DNA from: Apostichopus japonicus
Taxonomy: Eukaryota; Echinodermata; Holothuroidea; Aspidochirotida; Stichopodidae
DNA length: 64,000 nucleotides
Direction of reading: 5' to 3'
NCBI RefSeq assembly: GCF_037975245.1
Contig: NC_092582.1
Location: 22,594,577-22,658,576 of the forward strand
Positions 48,099 to 61,609 of the stretch are shown one piece after another (position 1 is the stretch's first letter; each line of letters begins with the position of its first letter). A program made the translations under genes and the position numbers. The notes under the pieces were generated by a model. It was not told the origin of the DNA and ran no database searches. It saw only the letters and a program-made list of their open reading frames with translations.

Positions 48099-48577
48099 TT
48101 TACATGGCAAGATGTTTTTATGGCAAGTGACTAGTTTGGAATGTAAGAAATGTAAAGTACCATTTTAGCCCAATATGGATGTTGGGCATTGTTTTGTGTT
48201 TACTTGATGTCATGCACACAATTAAATATGATGAAACTTATATGGAGATTGTTCGTCAATCAACATTAATCCTTGATTATGACATCATAATTGTAGATCA
48301 GACTAGATCAACCAAAGATTTAATATTACTGTAAACCTTAGATTGTTATAAAGGGCATGGGAATATATCATAAAGATTGTTTTTGTGTGCATGTTTTAAA
48401 TTAAAAAAGTCTATTAAAACTAGTTTATGTTAATTAAAGTTACTTGTAGAAGAATGAGATTGTGGATCACAATGAGAGTGAGAGTGTGAAAGTGAGAGGC
48501 AAATGAAGAAAATATGCAACAGTTGTGTTGCCAAACCCATTATAGCAGAAATAAAAGTGAAACAATAGCAGCAAAAG

Positions 48578-51500
48578 TTACTGCTTTCCAAACCCAGGGG
48601 AACATAGAATTGCTTCTGTCATCAATCGGGCAAATTTGTCTGCATCTGTTATTCCCCTTGGTAGATGCAATTCCAAGCCACACGTTGATGATGTGGGATA
48701 TGGCTTGATGCCTTCGACCGGAGTATAAAAACTGATATCAATTTGTTTTTCAAACCCAATAGGTGGTATGGAGTCTGCACCGGTACAAAATCTTAGGATA
48801 TGATGCATCCCAACAACAACACTTTCATCGTCTTCTTCTGCCGACATGCTGCACTCACCAGCTACAGAAATGCAAAGATATGGACAATAAAGTGTTAATA
48901 AAGGTAGCACCAGCTTCAGGCCTTCGACAACCAGGCCAGGGAATGGGCATGTGCATTTTCCCCCCAAAAAATTCATAATAATGTTCTTCAAAATAAAGCA
49001 AATAATCTTTCAATAGCAAATTAAAACAACCAGTAAGAAATTGTAGGAATGCACAATGGTTTCTCGTGTCATGGTTATTACAATTATTGAACAGTGACCA
49101 GAGCCCAACTTTTAAAATGGTGTCTTCTGTCTGCAAATGCTCATTCTGTAAGTGTCATCAGCTGATAATGATAATTTACCTGGAATGTTCACACATTTAC
49201 TCTTCATAAATATACATAATAATTTGACCCTGACCCTAAATCTGTCCTATCCTAATATTTGAACATTACAATACATATCACATCCATGGTTTAATGCCTT
49301 TTTCCTACATGTTGATAAGCAGAAAATGGTTTAAAAGCAATTCTTAGGTTTCTTGACCTTTGACATCATAAATCATGCTGGCAAGAGTTTACATGGTCTG
49401 GCATCTACCCACCAAGTTTGAACACGACCGGTCTTAGAGTGTAGGAGTTTGCGACATTTGGTTTTGCTCACACACTTCCTCACATTTCTGATGTGGGGTG
49501 AAGTACAATATGTCATCTCCCTATACATTACATGTAGGGAGATGCGATAAAAAAACATTGCTCATCAATTGAGGTGATATCACACCTGCTTGCTTCAAGC
49601 TCAATTTGGGTAGCCGACGTGGTAATTTTATCTGCAAATATCTCAAGAACCATACAAATGAATTGAATACAAATTTCCTCAGAATGCCTGAGTTATGTTC
49701 CTCTTATACTTTATAGATTTTGGTTTAAGCCCTGCACTCAAATAAATATGCATTTTCTCCAATTTAACATACAGTAATCGTGCATGCAAGGTATGCGTCA
49801 CACACACACTGACCCTGACTACATCTATACATGTAACCTTCCACAATTAATGCAGAAGCATACACCTACCTTGGCATTTCTGAAGGAATTGCTCCCAACA
49901 GAACACAGTGTCCCCCTCTTGGTCTTCCTTTACAATGTCATCTGACCAATTGACTTTGAATAATTTTTTTAAAGAGGTAAAAGTGAGCTCTTTAGCAGTT
50001 GATGTTAGTAGTGGCTTGAATGGCATGGGTTCTTCAGCAATCATTTGCCAAAACCCACCAACACTGTCCATCCCTTCTTGGAATTCTTCCACTTCAGCCT
50101 TACATCTAAAGTGAAAAATGATATACTATGTAGTTACATCACCATACAAAGTATAAACTAAATAGGACAAACGGTTGCAGAGATATTGATATTAAAATAA
50201 TGTTACGGTAAGCCCGCCCAATCATTAATATGCAAGCCCCACTAAAAATGATAGAGATCATCTGCTTACCACAACCGACATACCAAGTATGACATCAATC
50301 ACATATTTCCTTCTAAAGACACTGTGTACAAGCTAGAGCATCGCATATAGACACAAGCAAGCAAGCAAGCACCCACACGGATGCATAGGTTCGAATGGAT
50401 GCCAAAGCATCAGAACAAAAAGATCCATGAGATATGCCCAGCATACCGTTTAATGGTTGTGAGTAATACTATTTACTTTATCTTTAATGTTTTCAGCTTG
50501 TTACACAGTGTGAAATGTATTTATACTTAGAGAACTGTTGTCATTAACTTACAACCGTGGATGTAACTATTGATTTGATATATATCCTTACCTGTAAAAT
50601 ACATGCTGTTTGACCAGCGCCTTGATGGTGTCTTCTTTGGATTCAATAGACAAAGAATAGATCTTACTGTATCCACTGTTGGCTGCCCAATCACTCACCG
50701 CTGCCACTGCTGGGTCAATCATACTCTCAGATGATATACCTTCAATCTACATGGGTCAATAAATAATCATGCATGGACAGTCTGTTTTATGTTACACAAA
50801 ATAAAGGTAGTCAAATTTAACACATTAAATGCATGGAAACCACTTTTGAATTCTGATCAATGTCTGATGTATTTGCATGTAATTTTAAAATACTCCTTGA
50901 ACATTTAATCAACTGACATACACAACAGTTTTAACTTTTGGGCTTGTTGTGCTCTGTATGCGCAATTAGCATAGTAATTATGCAAATGTGTCATAATGTA
51001 GTTGTACTCAGATTTCAAGTCTCACTGAAGATTCTGCTTACCAACTTCTCTTCAGAAATATATTCATATCATTTATTTGGAAGCATGAAAATGTGATCAA
51101 GACAATTATATTACCTGATATGGTAACTTTTTACAGAAAACAAAACATTGTTCTAAAGATAGAGTTAGCAACATTTTATAAACCTCAAAACTTCAATAAT
51201 ATTTATAAAATGTTTAGTTTTGAAAATGGAAAAGTAACATATATCTGCACAGCTTACAGAGTAAACACTACAGCAACATGTTCAAAACTGGTTACTTATT
51301 AGTGAATAAGTTGACATTTTCTTTGGCACAATGGTAGTTATCAACGTTTAATTATTTATATCACTATAGAATAGAATCAAAGAAAGTACCATCTTTAAAT
51401 GACACAGTACATGAATGTCTGTAACATCTGATATCTCAATTTGTTCCTCTGGCTTGCCGACCTTCCCGACCATAAGATTATACAATCCTGGGTGCAGCAT

Positions 51501-52632
51501 AGGGAACCCAGGGCCACCATGAAGAACACTCCAAGCAATGAATTGCCCTGCCAGCTTATACTTCCCCATTTCCAACAAATCAATGTCATGGGAGAAGTAA
51601 AGCTTTCCAGGCTTTCCCTCAAAAATGCTGAGGGATGCCAACTGTTGTGTCAACAATCTGTAAAATATAAAATTAAGACCACCAAGACTGATTATGAACA
51701 CTTTGTTACAAAGTAAGATGTACAAAAGATGCTAAAGTGCACTTGGTCTATAATGTACCAAATTGATGCACTATTTACTGCTTGATTTGAGAAACAGGAT
51801 GGCAAAATAAGTATGTTAGACTACAATAGCATCTACAGGTTTCAGTAACAAAACAAAAGCTCATTTCAGGACGAAGATGTCACACGCTATTGATAATTAT
51901 GACATCTGCTACAAAACTCCATAGGCACACTAGATAAACACAATGCAAAAATGCATTGAGCTTGTCCTTTTTAGCAAATTATCTGGCATGGGGATAATAA
52001 TATTCCAACAATTCCATACCGAAACTTCAGAACTTTCCATAGACATGATTCTAAGATATTTTCACCCTTTAACCTTTAGTGAAAAACTTATGGTACGTAA
52101 TGTACATTATTATTATTGTCAACATCATCACAAAGTGGTTATGGTTTGACATCATATGATTTTTCACCTCATCCAAACACAGTTAACATGCCATATAATT
52201 AGAAAAATACCAGGAACAAGCTTAAAGATGAAATCATTTAACCACACAATTATGAGGTAAGGAATAGTAAGTGATTGGAAGATTCAAGTTTGAGATTCAT
52301 AAACATTCATGTAATTTTGACCTCTAGCAAAGAGCTTTTATACTAATCATTCAAACAACAAAGATTAGACAGAGAAAGAGAAAATGTGTTAAAACACCAA
52401 AACATACCTAAAAAACTCTCGTTTTGGCCCACCAAGGTCGACTGCATCTTCACCAGAGAAATGGATGACTGGATCTTTGTAAAAGGAAAATTCTGTCTGT
52501 TTTCTAATTACATCAGTGGCAGTTTTGATAACTTTCTTTCTACGAATGACTAAGTCCACTGACTGCGCCTCTCGTAGACCACGGTAGGTCACCAGCTTAC
52601 TCTGCATTTGAGCCACTAGAGCTGTTTCATCA
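48578..52632 (-). other. HECT catalytic domain exons 10-14
   Basis: The N-lobe includes DLVIRRKKVIKTATDVIRKQ and VDLGGPKREFFR (the family's conserved D-x-GGP-x-REFF block), then GKPGKLYFS and LHGGPGFPMLHPGLYNLMVG. The C-lobe includes LRFCTGADSIPPIGF and the catalytic YPTSSTC at C714, then LPRGITDADKFARLM and AILCSPGFG. Every signature expected in an active HECT is present. Several codons are split across junctions and restore conserved residues (R434 in REFFR, A654), supporting the splice model. Confidence 0.95.
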
Positions 52633-55600
52633 CTGGGAAATGACACAAAGAGAAAAACCAACTTTGCTAAAATGATTGAATTCCCTGCTGTTGCTCTAAT
52701 ATCAACCAACTGGCCTCCCTAATCTTATAAGTTATAAACAGAGAGCATGCTAATGATCATCACCCTGTAGTCCCTGCACAGCAATGTATCTGCCCATGCC
52801 AGCATGGTTTATATCTTATTTCAATATGCTATGTTCAAAGCCCCCAGCTGATGCACGCCTCTCATGATGACATCACAATTCATTTTTCCTCGTTGACAAT
52901 TGTGGAAAAATCCCTGATAGGCTGCATTCCATCCAAAAGAGGATGGCTAAATACACCATGTCCATGAGATGGAATAGGAAGACAGATACGTAACATTTTC
53001 CTTTCCGCATGTTTTGCGCATACAATAATTTCTATGCTAAGTCCCTCATAATTGGCACTGTGTGACCATGGATGGATAAAGGAGAGGTCATCTAACTCTC
53101 AGCATATAATCCAATTGACAGGCATTAGTTGAGAAAGAGAAGACAAAGGAAGAGCAGCTTGCATGGGAATGATTAGTGAATGTAAATTCAGTATGTTTAC
53201 ATGGTGTTAAGGTAAATATGCTTAATGCTTACTGATCTTTGTCCAAATCTCGAAGACTCTCCTCCAAGACTAACTTCATGTCATCATCAGTGTCCGACTC
53301 TGATGGGGAAGGGCTTGCCGGTTCTATTAGGTTGATGTAGTCTTGGACACACCTACATGAATTAAAAAGACATGCTAACATTTGCACTATCAAATACTGA
53401 ATGTTCTTACAACACTGATAAAGAATTTGTTTTTCAAATTTCACACCCTTGCACAATTTTCCTGCATGTTTCACATATGAAATGATCATTTTCAATGAGA
53501 ACTGTTTCATATGTGAAATGAACAAATCATATGTAAAATGGCTATTTTCATACAAGAAATGTCCTAAGCCTCACACGAGGAACATCATTTCACTGAGATT
53601 TACCCATTTCCAGTTTCCTATGTGGAGTTTGTATTTCATATGAGGAAGGTAAAATTCTCATATAGGAATTCTAGTTTCATATGAGGGATGCATTCCAATG
53701 TACTCTGCCAAATTCACTGATCAGAGTATGGCATGCAGTTTGTATATTAGTTGACAAGAATATTTTTAATAGAACTGAAAGGTATCCCTACCATCAGTAT
53801 GAATATTACAGGTGAATAATATATAAGGAATCATACAATACAAGTAACCCAATGTACAGGAAGCAGCATGTATCACAAAAATTTCTGATATTACAAGAAT
53901 TTGCTAAAAGTTTAACAAAACCCAACAATAATCACTATGTACTCTCTATAGGGGAGTTTTGTACTTCAAATCGAATATAAGTACAAGAAGAAATTTCTGT
54001 ACTTGTGTTAAGCTTAACAACTTGTATTGATGCAGACTCAACCATATACACATACTCTTGCCCAGAACTAATGCAGTACTCTGATTGTACTCATCTCACC
54101 AGATCCCACATATCAGGGATTTGAGCAAAACTTAGGCTATTCCTATTACTTGTAATGTAATATCTATGGTAAATGTCAGGCATTGCACCTTATTCCATTC
54201 AATGAGAATTTAGGTTTATATACTGGAGTACCGGTAGTCTTAAACTTTTAATGCAATAATCAACAAGGCATGCATTAAGTACTGTTCATAGCTACAAAAT
54301 GACTATAACTTCATACCACCACTCCTATTTTTCCACCATGGCATGCATGGTCACTGTTGAATTTGGGCAATAGTTCTCAACACAATATTTTCATGTCCCT
54401 TTCCCTCCCATCCAGTATGGCTACTGACTAGCTTACCTGTCAGAAACATGGAAGTGGCTTTCATTCTGTATTCCAGATGTTGATGGTGTATCATTGCCAA
54501 TTCTGATATGAAAGCAGGGTTATAACAGGAAATTAAGTTCAACCAGAATTTTGGACAAAAAATTCGCCCTGGATGTTTGCTTAATTCACTAATTTGTGTA
54601 AATATGGATATGAAAGAGTGTGTACATGAAGGACTGGCCGACCACATAATGCTTTCTAGAATTTAGTACACAATAAAATCCCAGATTGGCATAGAAAGAG
54701 TTTCAGAACTTGAATGGGCAGGGTGGGCATCAGAAGGGGCAAAGTGGGCTGTGAAGCAGTATAGCTATGGCACTTAAAGCTTAAAGTTGAATGCTTACAG
54801 CCTTTCTCAAGGCCGATGCCCTCTCACACGACTTTACAAGTTAAGCCCTGTCATTGGTAACTTGTCACACCCACACACCAAAGTGTGCACAATTCAATCA
54901 ATCTCTCTTGGGGACTTCCAGGGGACTTCCAATAGGGTGCAGCCACAAACGGGCAACACCCAACTATATCTACAAGTTAATTACCTTGCAAGTCCCCATT
55001 TACACACTTTGGTGAATAGAAGCAATGGAGATAATGTGCCTTGCCCAAGGATACAACCGAATGATCTTGCCAGGTATCGAACATCAATCCTTAATCACAA
55101 GTCCACTGCCTTAACCATTTGACCACAAGCCCACCCCCCCCCCCCACACCCCACTTACTAACTTACTGGTGAACATTTGACTTAAAGCATACTGAGATGT
55201 ATTTATTAGCTTATAGTAGGTCAAGATTCAACAAATCACAATTGAAACGCACGATTTCCTTGAAGCATTAGAGAGATAATAATAAGAGAAAGCTGGTCAT
55301 GATTATGATAAGCAAGAAGAACATTTTCATAACAATTATAAAGAACATATTACTTACATATCAGGAGCACAAAACTGGGGTCCAGTCTGTATTTCTGATG
55401 CAGCTGGTTCTGTTTGTCTATCATTCCCATCTCTAATTTGAAATAGAACGAAAATAACCAGAAAGCTATGATCTGTGACTTAAAAAATTATGTCATCAGT
55501 TATCTGATTGATAAGGTATATATAACCAAGTTAACTTTGCCAACCAAGAAAGTCACACCAAGCAATCCTGCATGAATGTCCATCAATCTGTAGTGTTTCT

Positions 55601-58600
55601 GATTCATATTAAGGCATCCTTACATGCTGTCAAAGATGTTCCTATGCCATGTTCTACTAAGCCTTAAGTTGTTTACATAGCAAAATATTTTGGATAATTG
55701 AAATAGAACTGACATTTTATTACCAAAAGAAAATAAGAGTAAGAGGATCTCAGAACTCTTTTACTCAAGACAGTCAAGAACTTTATGCAATCTAAATTGG
55801 AACACTGTTTACCTAAAAAGAAATTTAACAATTGGTCTTGTTATTCATCTCTTACATATTTTCTTACATTTTTTTCCTACATGTTGTTACAGACGTACAA
55901 AATATATGTTGTACAAATGAGGTAACCATTATTACAAGTTTTACAATGTTAGTCCAAATATAGTATATTTTTATCCATAATACAACCCAGCATTGAACAC
56001 ATATATATTTGTCTTAACTGTTTCACCCTAGAATAATCAGTGTTGAAAAGGGAATGTACACTCTAATGCATCCAATCATTTTGTACACTACACATTCACT
56101 ACATCTCCACACTGATTAATTTATACATAGCGAAGCTTTAATTGTGAACGCTGTGACAAACTGACTAACCTTTCAACAGAGCAACTTTGAGTCTCTGTTA
56201 CAACCCCATGAGCGGAAGGTCTTGTGTCATCATGCTCGTCTCTAAATAAAGTAAACATAACAGGGATGTAATGATATACTATGTTTTTTATGATACTTCC
56301 ACAGTATTTGTATTAAAACCAGATATGCAAGATGCAGTACATCAAAACTTGGGTAAAAAGTCATTCAGAGCTTGTATCACCTATAACAAACCTTTCTTGT
56401 GTCTGTCTCCCACACTGAGTTACATGTTTCTTCAGTTTTGTTTGGGCAAAAAACATCTGGCATTGATTGCATTCAATCATCAGTTCATCTTCCTCAGTGA
56501 CTTCATCAACCTTAGCATAATAAAAATGAAAGAAAAATATTACCTTAACATATAACTAGCATGGAGTTGTAGTAAAACATATCAGCAACTGTAGTCCTTC
56601 TTAAATAAGCAACTACTGGGTTCATACTTGTTTATCTTAAGTTTAGCAATATAGTGTTGTCAAAAGTATAAAGCTAAAGAAAAAGGTGGGGGAAGAAAAT
56701 TGTACACAGAATAATACAGAACTGTTCAAATTGTTTTAACTATGTATCACAAACTATGAAAAAGAAAAAAGAAGCATGCCGACACTAACTATAGGCCAAT
56801 ACCACATAATGCTGTAGAGAAAGTGGATTCATATACCTAAATTTGATTTTCCAAAAACAATGTCTCTTGAATGGAACTACCAAAAACAAGTCACCATGAA
56901 AAAAGCTAACCTAAGCCAAGAAGGTAAAGAAAGAGGGAATTCAGTAGGTAAAATATATTAATTTCATGTGTCAGCTGAGTTCTAAAAAATCAAATAATGT
57001 AAGAAACAAACATGAGAGGACCAAGCCCTGAAAATCATGGCTATCAATGGCAATCTCTCATATTGTAACGCAATCATATGCTTTAAATGTGGCTTCAGAG
57101 CAACCCAGTGGACAATAAAAGCAATAGTAAAACAGTAAATATATAAATAGCTGAGCAAAATATGGTCCCTTTTTCTCACCGTCATGTTTGAAAGATCCAA
57201 TTCAGCCTGTATTGGTCTCAAATAAATCCGAGCTTGTTTCATTACAAACTTCAGGTTTGCTGCAGAGTAACCTCCTCCAGCAGGCAAAGAAATGCTCTCT
57301 AGCAGCTTTGTTTGTGCAGTACTTCGGAGATATTCGTAACCTCCTGCATCTTTTAGTTTGGGGAATTCCTCCATTAGTCTTGCTTGCAATTCCACTGCAG
57401 TTATAGAAGATGAGACCGAAATTTTTTTTTCTCCAAGTCCAGCCGCTTGCAAAATCTTTTGCTGGAATTTTGAGGGGATTATTTTCTGTAATAACGAAAA
57501 ATGTACACATTAAACAGCCTGTAATAAAATGTGCAAAACATCAAAGAGTAATTTTCCATCGGTCCTGTACTACATTTTCTAGATCATTTCATAACGAGAT
57601 CAGCACTCAATGCAGATATAACAGGAGATACCCTGTCTTTTTAATATCTGCACTCTTGATGTCCCTCAATCAACACCTTCTACAGTAAAAAGTATGTCTG
57701 TACAGTTTGTGCATTGAACAGTACATAGAAGTGCATATTTATTTATTGACAAATTCAGTTGCAGAAATGGATAGTTTGACTGTATGCAGGGTTAGTGAAT
57801 TTGGATACACTGCAACCTACTACATGTATAGTGTAGAAGTAATGATATGGAAATTCCCTTTTTCTTGTGAATTTGTTATTAGATGTAACATGAGAAAGTA
57901 CCATCTCCTCTAAAACAGAACTTTACATACAAATAATGTTGCTGTGCATTGCAATGGGGAAATTATGTTTTACTTGTTTTAATGTTTTCAGTAATTATCA
58001 TACTTGCATGTTATTTCTAGTAGACAAACAGACCCCCCAAAAAAATCCAAATTTGTGCTAAACTGAACAATTTGAGATGTAGTTGATATAAAGCAACCAT
58101 GCTTCTTCAACTTATATGGTTACAATTAGCGTTGTAAAACAACATTTTCCCAGTCTGATCATGATTATTATTCTAACTGTGCACTGTTCAATTCACTGTT
58201 TGTGTTAATATGTATGGACATAATGAACAGTCTGACAGAGTGGTGCAACTTTTCTTAATTGTTGAATACCATACCTTTCTAATTTCTGTACATTTTATTC
58301 CAGTGAATGTTTCTTTCATATGTATTGTACAGCTCACTCAAATGATCATCACTACAATCACAGGAATCAAGAAATATCTGTCCAGTGTGTGTGTTCATTG
58401 ATACATTTCTAGAACACTGTGATATAGTCAATCCTCACTGCAGATGAAATCTTGGAAATTTCTAATAAATTTCAATTAGTTTTGGCCTGTTTTTGTAAAT
58501 ATTATTAGCCTGATGCATACAGTAGTCAATTGGAACTTTGCCGATGTACAAAAGAGGTCGTCTTTGACAGCCAATAACTAAAAAATATATGTTGGAAAAA

Positions 58601-61439
58601 ATCTGATTATTTTTTCTGGAAGAGATATAGTACTACCCTGTTGGTACACAAAATTTCAGGAGGGTGTTTAGCCTTATTTGGAAATGAAAAATCCTCCTTT
58701 ACAAGAAAATGTTTTTGTCTCTTTTGATGTTCCACATGTTTTGAGCCTGGGTATTGTACTTCAAGGTCATTCCATTCAATACTGTGCAGATTGCAATGAG
58801 ATATTGAAACAAATACTATTTACAAAGTACTTCTCTGCTTCTGGTTAAATTCATTTAATTCAAAGACTTTACTATATATTAAAAATGAATGTCAACTGGT
58901 ACATACATGTACAGTGTGTACAGTACATTTATGAACAGTGTGTACTTGTACAGTGTGTATTACTGCTACAGTAGGTTTAAGCATAAAGTAGTACTGTTTT
59001 TGGAGAGGATGCAGCAACAGCCATTTTTGATTTGACATGGAATGACCCTATTTACACAAAATGTAGTATGAGGGAAGGGTCCTGCTCGTCACTTTAAACA
59101 GTAATATTCCCTGAAAATCACAAAATTAAAGTAATGTTAACTCATTTGATACTTACTGTAGATGGCAGAGCTAGACACATCACTGTCAGCGACAACAATC
59201 GTTTCCTCCTTTGATTAGGAGCGGGCACACTGTATGGCCGAAATAACCGACTGGTTTCTCTTTGAGCTACCATGTTAGAAAAAAATGTTAATGATGAGGT
59301 TGCAATACAGGTAATTTGTAATATTTGAAGATGACATGTACAGTATATATGTGTAACATTTGAGAATTAATACTCAATGAAGCAAGTAGACTCCCATGCA
59401 GTATTTCTGAAATGAATGATTGACAGGCTCATAAATAGCCATTGTATTACTCACAGAAAAAGTGATGAGGTCAATTTAAAAAGTAAGTTAAAGTCATGGT
59501 GATACATTTCCTTTTTAACAAACATTACTTGATCAGATGGAAGTATTTGTAGTGTGATTACAATTTCATGAGAATGTAAACAAGGGTATCTGAGTACGAG
59601 TACCTACCTTCTTTCCTGAGTACACAATTTTGCATTAGCACTATAAATTTGCTTATACAGTAACTTTCAAAAATTAAGAGTACTAGGACAAATCCATTCT
59701 CACGAGTGCAGGCAATTGTGCCACAATATGAGTAGGATCACTGCAAGTCTGTTTAATCAAATAGTGTTAACATGTCAAAACAAATAAACACAAAGAAAAT
59801 GTTACCATCTGGACCATATGTTCCCCCATACAATACAAGTGTTTACATTCCAAAAACCAAACCTTGCTGTTAAAAAGCTAGCATATGTACACGTTTGCAT
59901 TTGAAGCAAATAAAGCTACTGTAGTATTTTGTACACTGTAAAAATTGAAAAAAAAAACAAAGGCCTACCAGCTCTCTCTCTATTGTCTCCTTCAACATTC
60001 AATGCTGATGCTCGACATCTGCTTCTTAAGATGGCTTGTCTCCCTATCCCTTCAACTCCCAGCCTATCAAGCTGATCACCTGACATCAATTGGACAGCTC
60101 CTGTAGTAACCTGTTGCAATATATACATAAGGAATAATTAGCAATAAATCTTTTATGTTCTGACACCACTATCAGTAATCTAATTAATTAAATCTTTTCA
60201 GCATGTTATGCCAATACTGACATGTTGATTCTCATTGAAACAGGCATAGTTGCTTGACCTGTTTCTATTAAAACAATTCGTACTAAATCTAGTAAATACC
60301 ATAAAACTTAAAGTTTTGCTACGTTAATCCAGGTATTTAATGCATGGTAGATGCTAGTACTGGAAACTCTTGCAAACACCGGCTTGTTTCCTTCTGGGCC
60401 TCTAAAAAAAACTTTGAAGACAATGAATATAACACTAATTGCTTAAGGATATTCACAACAGACCATCCTAACAATTAGGTGTAGCCTTATCTGGCCATAT
60501 TCCTACAGACACACTTAACCTGCTGCCTCTCAAACTTAAGTAGGTTGTTCTTGACAGCTAGCCTACAGTGTATATTTGAAGCAAAGTTTGAATATGTAGT
60601 ATTTATCCAGGGGGCTGCTGTCACTAGATTTGGCTATGGTCCCTTTACATCAAGCATCATGATAAACCTCATTAAGTTTATTAAGTGTGATGTGTAAAGT
60701 TTAAGTTTTATCCACCACATTGTGTCTCGAAGTTTGATGAGGACACATTCATGTAGCCTACACCATGATAGAGATGAACTTCTCAATCTCAAATCAAATT
60801 TACTTTCAATCTGAGCCACGAGGCTCTTATTGGTTACGACTGGGGGCCCAGAAGATTTAATCACATGAAAATAGACAAAGTTTTTGATGGATGTATGACG
60901 TTTTAACGTGGCCAAGATTGACAAATCAGTATGGGGCACATCTCGTGAGGTAAACCTGGGGGTCCCATAATACTTAATTGGGGGCCAAAAATGCATTTAT
61001 TAACATGAAGAGAGACAAAAATGAAACTTACTCAGATGATTACAGTAGTATTTTTAGTAATGTAGGCCTGGCCTTTAGTACTTCTACTGGTAGTACTTCT
61101 TAGAATACTGAAACACCAATGACAGCAGCCCCAAAGGGCCAACCCAAAATGGCATTAGGCCTAATCATTTTGAACAGAGATGGGGATTTTTAGTTTTGTA
61201 ATCGAACTAAAGCCTAGGGGAACTACTGGGAGTAGGACTAATTCCGCCTATCATAGCCCAAGCTAATCAGGGCGCACTTTGGGGACTACAATTAATTAAT
61301 GTGAATGATAAGGCACTAGCCTAGGCTAGGCCTAGGCCATTTAATCCAATCACTTTGGTAACTAAAGGCTTACCCCTTCACGATCGAAGTTGTCGACCAC
61401 TCGCTGTGGGTAGTCTAGACTGATTAAAATTCTTTCCAT
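48578..61439 (-). CDS. HECT E3 ubiquitin ligase (SAM, UBZ-like, UIM-like, HECT) carried by the transposon, 747 aa
   Basis: Fourteen exons: 61439-61374, 60110-59969, 59266-59157, 57485-57180, 56510-56392, 56241-56170, 55432-55358, 54502-54437, 53352-53233, 52632-52408, 51657-51390, 50746-50592, 50105-49870, 48861-48578. All borders are GT-AG, phases agree, total 2244 nt (747 codons plus TAA). Domains: SAM-like 1-60; a conserved domain about 90-200; C2HC finger with C222, C225, H237, C241; acidic linker of related short exons; UIM-like motif about 341-355 (DDDMKLVLEESLRD); HECT about 380-747 with catalytic C714 (YPTSSTCGLELHLPR) and the C-terminal SPGFG motif. It resembles the G2E3-like proteins expanded in fish and other animals. 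It should transfer ubiquitin to substrates by a Cys thioester; substrate unknown. The ATG lies about 170 bp inside the right TIR, mirroring the integrase. The frame is undamaged. Confidence 0.93.
50135..50280 (+). repeat. Dispersed repeat, copy 2
   Basis: The diverged partner of 25313-25470 (see that entry), here in the HECT intron between exons 13 and 12. It shows that interspersed repeats have colonised the large element's introns. Confidence 0.6.
52880..53030 (+). mobile_element. Possible LINE reverse-transcriptase C-terminal fragment
   Basis: Plus-strand translation around 52896-52990 reads DNCGKIPDRLHSIQKRMAKY then TMSMRWNRKTDT before a stop. The LHSIQKRMAKY piece resembles the LQ.LQNRAARxI region that follows the reverse transcriptase in many non-LTR retrotransposons. 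It is short and unsupported elsewhere, so it may be chance. It lies in the HECT intron between exons 10 and 9. Confidence 0.25.
54790..55135 (-). mobile_element. tRNA-derived SINE in a HECT intron
   Basis: Read on the minus strand from about 55132, it begins GGGCTTGTGGTCAAATGGTT, with an A-box-like TGGTCAAATGG and, about 40 bp on, a B-box-like TGTTCGATACC; together they form a tRNA-like head. A body follows with TCCTTGGGCAAGGCACATTA, a core common in SINEs of marine invertebrates and fish. It is inserted between HECT exons 7 and 8. The plus-strand frame across it is not a gene. Confidence 0.8.
56392..61439 (-). other. N-terminal exons 1-5 of the HECT protein: SAM-like, conserved domain, UBZ-like finger
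   Basis: Exon 1 (ERILISLDYPQRVVDNFDRE) and exon 2 (LMSGDQLDRLGVEGIGRQAI) together read as a SAM-like helical bundle. Exons 3-4 carry the block KFQQKILQAAGLGEKKISVS ... LQARLMEEFPKLKDAGGYEY ... YLRPIQAELDLS, which is the N-terminal signature of G2E3-like proteins in fish; I cannot name its fold, possibly ubiquitin-like. Exon 5 holds IECNQCQMFFAQTKLKKHVT followed by QC, a C-x2-C-x11-H-x3-C finger resembling the UBZ4 type of RAD18. Confidence 0.8.
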
Positions 61440-61609
61440 TATTGAGTCTGGTAGTAAGACTAAGAAAAGTATGAGTACCAATATGGCTCGTGGGACCCGG
61501 GTGTGATAGTGGTAGTCTGAGGCCTATATAGTACATAACAGCATTCTCATGCGCTGGTGTTAAATTTCGTGCGAAAAATTGAAACGATCTATGTTTACGT
61601 CACGTGGTC

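Larger units (their letters stand above)
45488..48577. other. Central spacer of the 24-kb element
   Basis: About 3.1 kb lies between the convergent stop codons of the integrase and HECT genes. It should contain both 3' untranslated regions. No long frame, known domain or RNA gene is recognised. A C-tract lies near 46978-46992. Candidate poly(A) signals are listed separately. Confidence 0.6.

Noticed and set aside
54787-55122. 111-codon plus-strand frame
   Set aside because: It is the antisense of a tRNA-derived SINE.
60634-60996. 120-codon minus-strand frame in HECT intron 1
   Set aside because: No known family is recognised, it overlaps no consistent splice sites, and the HECT exons join in phase without it; possibly repeat-derived.
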